Shown here: piece after piece, positions 1 through 5,866 of the stretch
Layout: every line of letters begins with the position of its first letter
Position numbering within the stretch: the stretch's first letter is position 1
Origin: Chloroflexi bacterium RBG_19FT_COMBO_48_23
Lineage (GTDB): Bacteria > Chloroflexota > Dehalococcoidia > GIF9 > UBA5620
Direction: 5' to 3'
Assembly: GCA_001795315.1 (NCBI GenBank)
Contig: MGOH01000070.1
Coordinates: 711 to 10,542 of the forward strand
Length of the DNA: 9,832 nucleotides
The notes under the pieces: generated by a model
What the model was told of the DNA's origin: nothing
The model's input: the letters and a program-made list of their open reading frames with translations, nothing else
Databases searched by the model: none
Position numbers and translations under genes: made by a program

Positions 1-401
1 AAAGGGTAATCGAAATCACCGGCACGGGACGCAGCTTCAGCGGCAAGGGCGGCGGCTGCGCCGATATCGTCATGGAGTGCTCCGGAGTGCCGGCTGTCCT
101 TAAGCAGGCAATTGAAATGACACGCAGCGGCGGACGTATCGTCATGGTGGGACTGTTCGAGGAGGAGGTGCCCCTGAATATCAACCGCATAATTCATAAG
201 CAGCTTCGCCTTATAAGCTCTTTCAGCAGGGGACGACAACCGGTAAGTCAGGAGGTCAGGAAGGCAATAAAGTTAATCAGCAGCGGCAAGGTTAACGTGA
301 AACCACTGATATCTCACACCTTCCCGCTGGACAAAATCATGGAGGCGTTCGAGGTCCAGACAAAGCCGGAACAATCGATAAAGGTGATAATAAAACCTTA
401 G
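1..401 (+). CDS. Zinc-type medium-chain alcohol/threonine dehydrogenase, C-terminal part (5' truncated)
   Basis: The reading frame is open from base 3 to a TAG at 399-401 and gives 132 residues, with no start codon that would make a complete protein. The internal ATG at 72 lies inside the Rossmann fold and is not the true start. The fragment covers the end of the NAD(P)-binding domain (ADIVMECSG, then SGGRIVMVGLF) and the C-terminal return to the catalytic domain (FPLDKIMEAFE, ending in KVIIKP). That order is typical of medium-chain dehydrogenases of the threonine/sorbitol dehydrogenase type, which oxidise a secondary alcohol using NAD(P). The catalytic zinc ligands would lie upstream, outside the window, so substrate and zinc content cannot be judged. 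The stretch before ADIVMECSG, rich in Gly and Ser (residues 7-19 of the fragment), looks several residues longer than the usual TGGRGAD loop. The gene converges with the degV-family gene, leaving 22 bp between the stops. Confidence 0.85.
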   Translation, partial: RVIEITGTGRSFSGKGGGCADIVMECSGVPAVLKQAIEMTRSGGRIVMVGLFEEEVPLNINRIIHKQLRLISSFSRGRQPVSQEVRKAIKLISSGKVNVKPLISHTFPLDKIMEAFEVQTKPEQSIKVIIKP

Positions 402-423
402 CCACCGGCAAGCGCGCGGGAGA

Positions 424-1260
424 CTAGCCGCTCCTGGCAGCCACCAGTAGAGTGCCCGGACCACCGTGCACGCCTAAGCCAGGGCCCAGCCTGGCCATCA
501 GAATCCGTTTCTCATCGATGATGGAGGCGATACGATTTTTGAGCGCATTTGCCTCCTCGGGTACCGTGCTCTGGACTATAGCCACCTCCTGCAATTTGGG
601 ATATTTCCTTACGAACTCGAATAGCTGCTCTATGCCCTTGGCATAAGAACGAGCCATGCCCGCCTGGATGATTTCACCATCGCGTACTGTCACGATAGGC
701 TTCACATTCAGCAGCGTGCCTACCATCGCCTTGGCTTTGGTGACACGGCCGCCCTTAAGTAGATATTGCAAGGTCTCCAGCAGCCCGCGGATTTGAGTCT
801 GGCTGATAGCCTTCTTGGTCTCTTCCAAAACCTCTGTCAGCTTGCCGCCTGCCTTCGCCACCCGGGCTGCAGCCATGGCTATTAACCCCAGACCCATCGA
901 TATTGAAAAGCTGTCCACCACGTGGACTGCGCATTTAGGCTTGGCTATCTCGACACCCTGGAGCGCCGCATTGTAGGTGCCGCTCACCTTGGCCGGCAGA
1001 TGTATAGACACAATGGCATCGGCATCTTTAGAAAGGTCGCTATAAGCCTTAGCGAAATCTACAGGCATAGGCTGTGAGGTAGTGGGATAAATGGGACCTT
1101 CCACCAGCCTTTTGTACAGCTCATCCGGCTCTATGTCCACCCAGTCTTTATAAGCTTTATCGCCGAAATAGACATACACGGGAACAACGGTGATACCCAG
1201 CTCCTTAGCAACCTCAACGGGAAGGTCCGAGCCGCTATCAGTTACAACCTTTATTGCCAA
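424..1260 (-). CDS. DegV family fatty-acid-binding protein
   Basis: This 278-residue protein matches the DegV family over its full usual length of about 280 residues. Visible landmarks are the N-terminal VVTDSGSDLP, TSQP (61-64) followed by the PVDFAKAY helix, the SGTYNAAL loop (93-100), VVDSFSIS (114-121), LLKGGRVTKAKA (167-178) and the Gly-rich C-terminal GPGLGVHGGPG (259-269). Family members bind one long-chain fatty acid between two alpha/beta domains; in Firmicutes such proteins (FakB) present the fatty acid to the kinase FakA. No DAK-type kinase gene is visible here, so a FakB role is only a possibility. The start is TTG at 1258-1260, chosen because a GGAGGTGA sequence sits 3 bases upstream and the first residues (MAIKVVTDSG) match the family N-terminus. 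It lacks a signal peptide and membrane segments, so it should be cytoplasmic. Confidence 0.93.
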   Translation of the reverse strand: MAIKVVTDSGSDLPVEVAKELGITVVPVYVYFGDKAYKDWVDIEPDELYKRLVEGPIYPTTSQPMPVDFAKAYSDLSKDADAIVSIHLPAKVSGTYNAALQGVEIAKPKCAVHVVDSFSISMGLGLIAMAAARVAKAGGKLTEVLEETKKAISQTQIRGLLETLQYLLKGGRVTKAKAMVGTLLNVKPIVTVRDGEIIQAGMARSYAKGIEQLFEFVRKYPKLQEVAIVQSTVPEEANALKNRIASIIDEKRILMARLGPGLGVHGGPGTLLVAARSG

Positions 1261-1263
1261 AAC

Positions 1264-1271
1264 TCACCTCC
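1264..1271 (-). promoter_or_regulatory. Strong Shine-Dalgarno site fixing the TTG start of the DegV-family gene
   Basis: On the minus strand GGAGGTGA is followed by GTT and then TTG. The GGAGG core is 6 bases from the start codon, a good spacing. It is the clearest ribosome binding site in the window and it supports a TTG start, as no in-frame ATG lies nearby with the family N-terminus. Confidence 0.85.
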
Positions 1272-1299
1272 AAATCAATCCAGCAGTAAAAGATACGAA

Positions 1300-1328
1300 A
1301 TTGTACCTGCGGTGAAAGGGAAAAGCAA
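1300..1328 (-). promoter_or_regulatory. Candidate sigma-70-type promoter for the DegV-family gene
   Basis: Reading the minus strand, TTGCTT (1323-1328) and TACAAT (1300-1305) are separated by 17 bases. The -10 matches 5 of 6 consensus bases and the -35 only 3 of 6. Transcription would begin about 33 bases upstream of the TTG start. The 190-bp gap behind it fits an independent promoter, but the weak -35 leaves this a guess. Confidence 0.3.
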
Positions 1329-1452
1329 TACCTTGTTATACTATGGACGGCCAAACAGTGTATGGATGTGGCGAGTATGAGAAGTAGCCGACTCTTGATG
1401 GCACCGGATGACGGAGTGGATTATTTATAATAAGCTATAAATGAGCAAGCTC

Positions 1453-3543
1453 TCACACACCTATCTGCGCTTTATCGTAAGCCTCGGCTCCGTCGCCGCT
1501 ATAGAATCTATAACCATCCCGGCCCTGCTCCTTAGCCCAGTACATAGCAGTATCAGCGTTCTTCAATAAGATTTCAGCATCTTTTCCATCATCGGGATAA
1601 ACAGCGATGCCGACGCTGGTCGTGACATTGAGTTGGTGACCATCAAAAATAAACGGCTCTCGGAAAATAGTCAGTATTCTCTGTGCTAGATTTGCAGCAT
1701 TGGCCGGCTGGGAGACTTGCGGTAGCACTAAAACGAACTCATCTCCGCCCATACGGGCAATAGTATCGCTCTTACGCGTAACACCTTCTAATCGCTCTGC
1801 AACGGATTTAAGTAGCTGGTCACCGACGTCATGTCCCATGGTATCATTAATAACCTTAAATTTATCTAAATCGAGCATCATTACAGCCAGCCTGTTACCA
1901 CTGCGCCGTGATAGAGCCAACCCCATGGCAAGACGGTCATTTAACAGCGTCCTGTTGGGTAAACCAGTCAGGGAATCGTGTGTTGCCATGTCAGCAAGCT
2001 TTTGCTCGAACTGCTTACGCTCGGTAACATCACGGCTGACCGACCGGAATCCAACAATTTTCCCCTCCTTGTTTCGCAGAGGGGAAATCGAGTTGTCTAA
2101 AAATATTTGCGTCCCATCTTTCATAATGGTGGCAAAAGGATACGATCTCAGCGCCTCGCCTGTCCGATAAACTTTATTCCATGCCTTATACATGCTCTTT
2201 ACATCCTCTTTGGGGACGTAGGCTCGATAGTTCAGTCCGATTAACTCTTTCTCTGAGCGTCCGAATTGACGACAGGCTGCTTTATTTACGAAGGTGATAT
2301 TGCCGGCAATGTCTACCTCGTAGTAGCCTTCCTCTATCTCCTCCAGTATGGTTCTATACCTCTCCTCCGACCGCCTTAAGGCTTCCTCCATCTTTATGCG
2401 TTCAGTAATATCACGGCCGACCCCCCGGAAGCCAACAACCTCCCCCTTCTCATTTCGTAATGGAAAGATTGAGTTCTCGACAATCAATCGCGTTCCGTCC
2501 TTCATAATCTGTCCCATAGGAAACCACTTAATCGGCTCACCTGTATGGTATACCTGATTGTAGGCTTGAAACACTTTTTCGACGATCTCAGGAGGTGTAT
2601 AGACCTTGTAATTCATCCCTATCAGCTCTTCTCTGGAATAGCCCAACCCACGGCGTAGTGACTCGTTGAAGAAAGTGAAGTTTCCGGCAAGGTCCACCTC
2701 GTAATACGACTCTTCCATACCTTCCAGAACAGTCCGATATTTATCTTCAGACCGCCTTAAAGCTTCCTCCATCAGCACGCGTTCGGTAACGTCATGGCTG
2801 ACTCCGCGAAAGCCCACTATATCGCCCTTTTCGTTCCGTAGAGGAAAAGCCGATATTTCACCCACTCCGGTACTGCCGTCCTTGCGAACGAATTCGAAAG
2901 TAAGTGCTTTGACCGGCTGTCCTGCAAGATAGACCTGATGAAAGGCTTCGTAAATTTTCTTAGCATCGTCGCCAGGGGTGGTGACATTGTATTTCTTACC
3001 TATAAGATCTTCCGCGGTGTGCCCTACACTGCGACATAAGGCATCATTTACGAAAGTGTAATTGCCAGCCAGGTCAGTTTCAAAATAATCATCATGCGTC
3101 TCGTCCATGATAGTCCGGTATCTCTCCTCCGACCGCCTTAAGGCATCTTCCGACTGCTTGCGTTCGGTGATGTCCATGAAGCTTCCAACGGCAGCTCGCT
3201 TTCCTTTATATTCAGTTGAGGTGAGCCTCTCTAGAACCCACATTGCCTCGCCACTCTTCTTTATAAGTCTGTACTCACAGGGAAGAGAATTGCCACCCTT
3301 TAGGCTTTTTATCGCCTTCTTCCTGACTGTTTCTCTATCGTCGGGGTGAATCAGGTCAAGAGAGTATACGCCTTGCAGCTCTTTCTCCGTATAACCTGTC
3401 AGCTCCTGAAATAGCAAGTTAGCATACTGAAATTTTCCATCCTGGACGATATAAATCCCTGTTCCGGCACAACGAACCAGAGCTTCAGCCAGCTCTGCTG
3501 AGCCATTTATCCTGGACTTGGTTTGCTTTCCTGTCTTTTTCAT
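1453..3543 (-). CDS. Cytoplasmic diguanylate cyclase with four PAS sensor domains and a GGDEF domain
   Basis: This 696-residue protein should make cyclic di-GMP from two GTP. Four PAS domains occupy roughly residues 25-127, 143-256, 268-382 and 396-508, each ending in a DITERK/DVTERK-type motif (PAC end) followed by a short linker helix. The last three are near-repeats of one another. The GGDEF domain spans about 515-683. It begins with the usual DSLTGLPNR, has the metal-binding DLDKFK (Asp558), an intact GGDEF signature at 599-603, and an RKSD inhibitory site (590-593) exactly five residues before the GG, as in product-inhibited cyclases. Catalytic residues are therefore present and activity is expected. 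No EAL domain, signal peptide or membrane segment is seen, so it should sense a cytosolic cue, with ligand or cofactor unknown. The ATG at 3541-3543 has GGAG 10 bases upstream. It is probably transcribed alone. Confidence 0.95.
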   Translation of the reverse strand: MKKTGKQTKSRINGSAELAEALVRCAGTGIYIVQDGKFQYANLLFQELTGYTEKELQGVYSLDLIHPDDRETVRKKAIKSLKGGNSLPCEYRLIKKSGEAMWVLERLTSTEYKGKRAAVGSFMDITERKQSEDALRRSEERYRTIMDETHDDYFETDLAGNYTFVNDALCRSVGHTAEDLIGKKYNVTTPGDDAKKIYEAFHQVYLAGQPVKALTFEFVRKDGSTGVGEISAFPLRNEKGDIVGFRGVSHDVTERVLMEEALRRSEDKYRTVLEGMEESYYEVDLAGNFTFFNESLRRGLGYSREELIGMNYKVYTPPEIVEKVFQAYNQVYHTGEPIKWFPMGQIMKDGTRLIVENSIFPLRNEKGEVVGFRGVGRDITERIKMEEALRRSEERYRTILEEIEEGYYEVDIAGNITFVNKAACRQFGRSEKELIGLNYRAYVPKEDVKSMYKAWNKVYRTGEALRSYPFATIMKDGTQIFLDNSISPLRNKEGKIVGFRSVSRDVTERKQFEQKLADMATHDSLTGLPNRTLLNDRLAMGLALSRRSGNRLAVMMLDLDKFKVINDTMGHDVGDQLLKSVAERLEGVTRKSDTIARMGGDEFVLVLPQVSQPANAANLAQRILTIFREPFIFDGHQLNVTTSVGIAVYPDDGKDAEILLKNADTAMYWAKEQGRDGYRFYSGDGAEAYDKAQIGV
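2002..3144 (-). repeat. Three tandem 381-bp PAS modules inside the diguanylate cyclase gene
   Basis: Residues 134-260, 261-387 and 388-514 are three modules of exactly 127 residues with no length change. Each starts with ALRRSE(E/D)(R/K)YRT, carries DLAGN/DIAGN followed by TF(V/F)N, then a (K/N)YxVYTP-like stretch, KDG(S/T), PLRN(E/K)(K/E)G and GFRxV, and ends in DVTER/DITER. DNA words such as CGCCTTAA also recur at 381-base spacing (2372, 2753 and 3134 on the plus strand). This indicates duplication of a PAS-linker unit within the gene. The first PAS domain (25-127) is more divergent and not part of the array. Confidence 0.85.
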
Positions 3544-3596
3544 TTAGCTTAGTCTCCACAATCTCTCGATAACTTATCCTAAATACATCTTAATTA

Positions 3597-3625
3597 AGTA
3601 TACCGCCCATTAGAGCTATAGTGAA
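3597..3625 (-). promoter_or_regulatory. Candidate promoter for the diguanylate cyclase gene
   Basis: On the minus strand TTCACT (3620-3625, 4 of 6 to the -35 consensus) and TATACT (3597-3602, 5 of 6 to the -10) are 17 bases apart. Transcription would begin near 3590, leaving a leader of about 47 bases before the ATG. The 230-bp gap after the phosphatase gene fits a separate transcript. No operator-like dyad was seen beside it. Confidence 0.4.
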
Positions 3626-3694
3626 TAGCCTATAGGTAATTTTGTGCGTAGAGAAAAGGTACCACGGACTATCGGCAGGGTATTTGGGGGAATA

Positions 3695-3748
3695 AAATCA
3701 AAAGTTAAAAGCTAAAAATCAAAATGTCAGGTAAAAATGCAAAAATTC
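3695..3748 (+). repeat. A-rich heptad repeat block (AAAAGTT-type), 3' of the phosphatase gene
   Basis: On the plus strand, units of about 7 bases follow each other: AAAAGTT, AAAAGCT, AAAAATC, AAAATGT, then after a short break AAAAATGC and AAAAATTC. The block lies just beyond the stop of the phosphatase gene, which ends at 3774 on the minus strand. The core at 3699-3726 matches the reverse complement of the block at 5827-5863 at nearly every position. No protein reading is supported here. Confidence 0.65.
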
Positions 3749-3773
3749 ACCCTATTCGGTCTCCGTTAGGTTT

Positions 3774-4583
3774 CTATCCAGGCTTTTGCTCTTGGCCAAA
3801 TTGCGCCAGAAATTCGCGGTGTAGCTGATTATTCGAGGCAATAAGTTCAGTGTCTCTGAAGCTTGCCGGTCTGCCCTGCCAATCGGTAACTTCACCACCA
3901 GCTTCTCTAATTAACAGTAGCCCGCTGGCAATATCCCAGGGAAAAAGATAACGATGAAAATAGAGGCTAACCCGACCGCAGGCAACATAAGCTAAGCCTA
4001 AAGACGATGACCCCATAAGCCTCAGGCAATGCACCTGCCCCCATAACCTGTTGACTATTTGGAGCATCTCCTCACCCCGCTCATGGCTATAACCGAGGTC
4101 AAGTCCTACCAGAGATGACTGAAGCGAACTCTCCCTGGAAACTTGAATCGGCGATTCATTGAGATAAGCTCCTCTTCCTTTTTCGGCATGGAAAAGTTCC
4201 CTTCTCACCGGGTCATAGGTAACGCCGAGAAGAATATCTCCATCCTTGACTAGAGCAATGTTGACACAGAAAAAGGGAATACCGAAGGTGTAATTATTGG
4301 TGCCATCCAGTGGGTCAACTATCCAGGCGCAATCAGTAAGCGAAGCGGAGGAATTTGATTCTTCGGAGAGAATGCTGAAATCCGGGTATTCGTTTTGCAA
4401 AAACTCCAATATGAATTTTTCAGATAAGATATCGACATCAGTGACCAGATTGCCCTTACCTTTATGTTTTACCTGTATTTTGGAGCCGAAATGGTCGAGG
4501 AGGATTCCACCGGCTTTTTCGGCCGCTGCGATGGCCACTTCCAGGGCATTCTTGCCGCTTTTGGCTGAGGGCAAGTTAATCAT
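3774..4583 (-). CDS. Inositol monophosphatase family phosphatase (SuhB-like)
   Basis: The 269-residue length is normal for the family, which hydrolyses small phosphate esters such as myo-inositol 1-phosphate with Mg2+. Metal-site motifs are all visible: SEES with Glu74 (usually GEES), WIVDPLDGTNNY with Asp90 and Asp93 (88-98), and the C-terminal PWDIASGLLLIREAGG with Asp217. These make an active enzyme likely. The true substrate (inositol, histidinol or fructose bisphosphate) cannot be told from sequence, and related CysQ nucleotidases share the same signatures. The ATG at 4581-4583 lies 10 bp after the trpS stop, with no good Shine-Dalgarno nearby, so translation may be coupled to trpS in one transcript. 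It has no signal peptide or membrane segment. Downstream there is a 230-bp gap before the next gene, with a heptad repeat block. Confidence 0.93.
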   Translation of the reverse strand: MINLPSAKSGKNALEVAIAAAEKAGGILLDHFGSKIQVKHKGKGNLVTDVDILSEKFILEFLQNEYPDFSILSEESNSSASLTDCAWIVDPLDGTNNYTFGIPFFCVNIALVKDGDILLGVTYDPVRRELFHAEKGRGAYLNESPIQVSRESSLQSSLVGLDLGYSHERGEEMLQIVNRLWGQVHCLRLMGSSSLGLAYVACGRVSLYFHRYLFPWDIASGLLLIREAGGEVTDWQGRPASFRDTELIASNNQLHREFLAQFGQEQKPG

Positions 4584-4593
4584 AATCGAATTT

Positions 4594-5580
4594 TCAAACG
4601 TCTCGTGGAAGCAGCCCCATCTTTTCTTTAACTTCAGTCAGAGTCTTTAAGGCAATCGCCTGAGCCCGCTTAGCTCCATCAGCAAGAACTTCAGCTACAT
4701 ATTGCGGCTTGGCGGCAAAGGAAGCTCTCGTTTCCCGGAAGGCGGATAGTTTCGAGTTTATTCCCTCGGCCAGCAATTTCTTGCAATCAACACAGCCGAT
4801 TTCTGCGGAGCGACACTCGACGGCAATCCCGTCTACACGGTCCGGGTTGAAAAAGCCGTGGAGGCTGAACACATTGCACACATCAGGATGACCGGGATCA
4901 GCGCGATATTTCCTGGCCGGGTCGGTTACCGCAGTCATCACCAGCTTAGAGGTCTCCTCTGGTGTAGCCGCCAGCTCAACGTAGTTATTGTAACTCTTGC
5001 CCATTTTCTGAGCACCGTTCAATCCCAGCACCATGGGGAAAGAGGTGAGCTTGGCTTGAGGCTCAGGAAAAGTATTCCCGAAAAGGGAATTGAAGCGGCG
5101 GGCTATTTCACGTGCCAGCTCAAGATGAGGCAACTGGTCTTCACCCACAGGTACAACCTCAGCCTTGTACAGCACGATGTCTGCAGTCATGAGCACCGGA
5201 TAGCCCACCAGCCCGTAGTTCACATTTTGGGGCTGCATTCGTGCTTTTTCTTTGAAAGTGGGCACACGCATTAACCATCCCAAAGGGGTAACCATGCCGA
5301 GCAAGGTATAAAGCTCCATCACCTCGGGAACATGCGATTGCACAAAGAGAATACTTTTTTGCGGGTCGAGGCCGGCAGCCAACCAATCAAGCGTCATCTC
5401 ATGGATATCCTGTTGAAGCCTATCTGTGTCCTCTAATGTCGTCAAGGCATGGATATCCACTATGCAATAAATACAGTCATAGTCCTTTTGAAGGGCAACG
5501 TAGTTCTGTATTGCGCCGATATAGTTACCTATATGCTGTCTGCCGGTGGGACGGGCGCCAGAAAAAACGCGTTTTTTCAT
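4594..5580 (-). CDS. trpS: Tryptophanyl-tRNA synthetase with a putative [4Fe-4S] cysteine motif
   Basis: TrpS charges tRNA-Trp with tryptophan using ATP in the cytoplasm. The 328-residue protein is full length for the bacterial enzyme. Class I signatures are present: SGARPTGRQHIGNYIGA (7-23, HIGH-type), MTADIVLYKA (131-140), VPVGEDQLPHLEL (143-155) and QKMGKS (191-196, the KMSKS loop with Gly in place of the first Ser). Four cysteines near the C-terminal domain (235, 256, 263 and 266; spacing C-x20-C-x6-C-x2-C) resemble the four-cysteine pattern that holds a [4Fe-4S] cluster in Thermotoga maritima TrpRS. No clear Shine-Dalgarno precedes the ATG at 5578-5580, but the N-terminal MKKRVFSGARPTG fits the family. 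The phosphatase gene follows after 10 bp, so the two are likely one transcript. No T-box leader was found upstream. Confidence 0.97.
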   Translation of the reverse strand: MKKRVFSGARPTGRQHIGNYIGAIQNYVALQKDYDCIYCIVDIHALTTLEDTDRLQQDIHEMTLDWLAAGLDPQKSILFVQSHVPEVMELYTLLGMVTPLGWLMRVPTFKEKARMQPQNVNYGLVGYPVLMTADIVLYKAEVVPVGEDQLPHLELAREIARRFNSLFGNTFPEPQAKLTSFPMVLGLNGAQKMGKSYNNYVELAATPEETSKLVMTAVTDPARKYRADPGHPDVCNVFSLHGFFNPDRVDGIAVECRSAEIGCVDCKKLLAEGINSKLSAFRETRASFAAKPQYVAEVLADGAKRAQAIALKTLTEVKEKMGLLPRDV

Positions 5581-5644
5581 ATTCAGAAAAGTTTAGCACA
5601 AAGCAACGTCAGCTACAAACTTATATTTGAGGATGTTTAATTGG

Positions 5645-5706
5645 CATCGCGAGGAGCCATATTCTCCCCTTGTCATCGCGAGGAGCGGTAGCGACGTGGC
5701 GATCTC
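5645..5706. repeat. Dispersed GC-rich intergenic repeat (GCGAGGAGC type), one full and one partial copy
   Basis: The 13-base word CATCGCGAGGAGC occurs at 5645-5657 and again at 5674-5686. The second copy continues as GGTAGCGACGTGGCGATCTC up to 5706. The ends ATCGC and GCGAT of the full copy are complementary, so it can form an imperfect hairpin. From memory of such genomes, this resembles a repeat family scattered in intergenic DNA of several anaerobic bacteria. It lies in the trpS-argS gap, upstream of trpS, and could affect trpS transcript folding. Genome-wide copy number cannot be seen from this window. Confidence 0.6.
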
Positions 5707-5716
5707 TGGCAAATGT

Positions 5717-5764
5717 AAAAGTGAAACATTAAAAGGCAAAATGACAAGCCAAAAGTTAAAAGTA
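5717..5764 (+). repeat. A-rich heptad repeat block in the trpS-argS gap, plus-strand orientation
   Basis: The plus strand reads as successive 7-base units: AAAAGTG, AAACATT, AAAAGGC, AAAATGA, a 6-base CAAGCC, AAAAGTT and AAAAGTA. The last part includes CAAAAGTTAAAAG (5750-5762), which is the exact reverse complement of 5843-5855, so the two blocks could form a stem with an 80-base loop. The sequence between them (5765-5826) contains the short palindrome CTTTTAAAAG but no gene. Confidence 0.6.
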
Positions 5765-5826
5765 GGGGTGCGCTTTCAGGGCTGTTCGCTTTTAAAAGAG
5801 CAGAGGTATTTTTGCATCTTAATCTG

Positions 5827-5863
5827 TGCTTTTGATTTTTGGCTTTTAACTTTTGACTTTTGG
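5827..5863 (-). repeat. A-rich heptad repeat block just downstream of argS, minus-strand orientation
   Basis: On the minus strand the units are CAAAAGT, CAAAAGT, TAAAAGC, CAAAAAT and CAAAAGC, an exact 7-base period over five units. The block begins 3 bases after the argS stop codon (5867-5869). It matches the block at 3699-3726 almost base for base (the minus strand here against the plus strand there) and is inverted relative to 5717-5764. It might act in 3'-end formation of argS mRNA, but nothing in the sequence proves this. Confidence 0.65.
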
Positions 5864-5866
5864 GGG

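Noticed and set aside
1423..1442. ATTTATA/TATAAAT inverted repeat after the diguanylate cyclase stop as a terminator
   Set aside because: The 7-bp stem is entirely A-T with no following T tract, so it would be unstable.
1700..2170. 156-codon plus-strand open frame antisense to the diguanylate cyclase
   Set aside because: It is a shadow of the conserved GGDEF and PAS coding sequence, with no family features.
3774..4583. Naming the phosphatase suhB, hisN or cysQ
   Set aside because: Only the shared Mg2+-site motifs are visible; nothing in the sequence or neighbours decides the substrate.
3695..5863. CRISPR array from the A-rich repeats
   Set aside because: Units are 7 bases with no spacers of regular length, and no cas genes are present.
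5581..5866. T-box leader or small RNA before trpS
   Set aside because: No T-box core is present and the gap is explained by repeat sequence. No tRNA-like fold or promoter-terminator pair was found.
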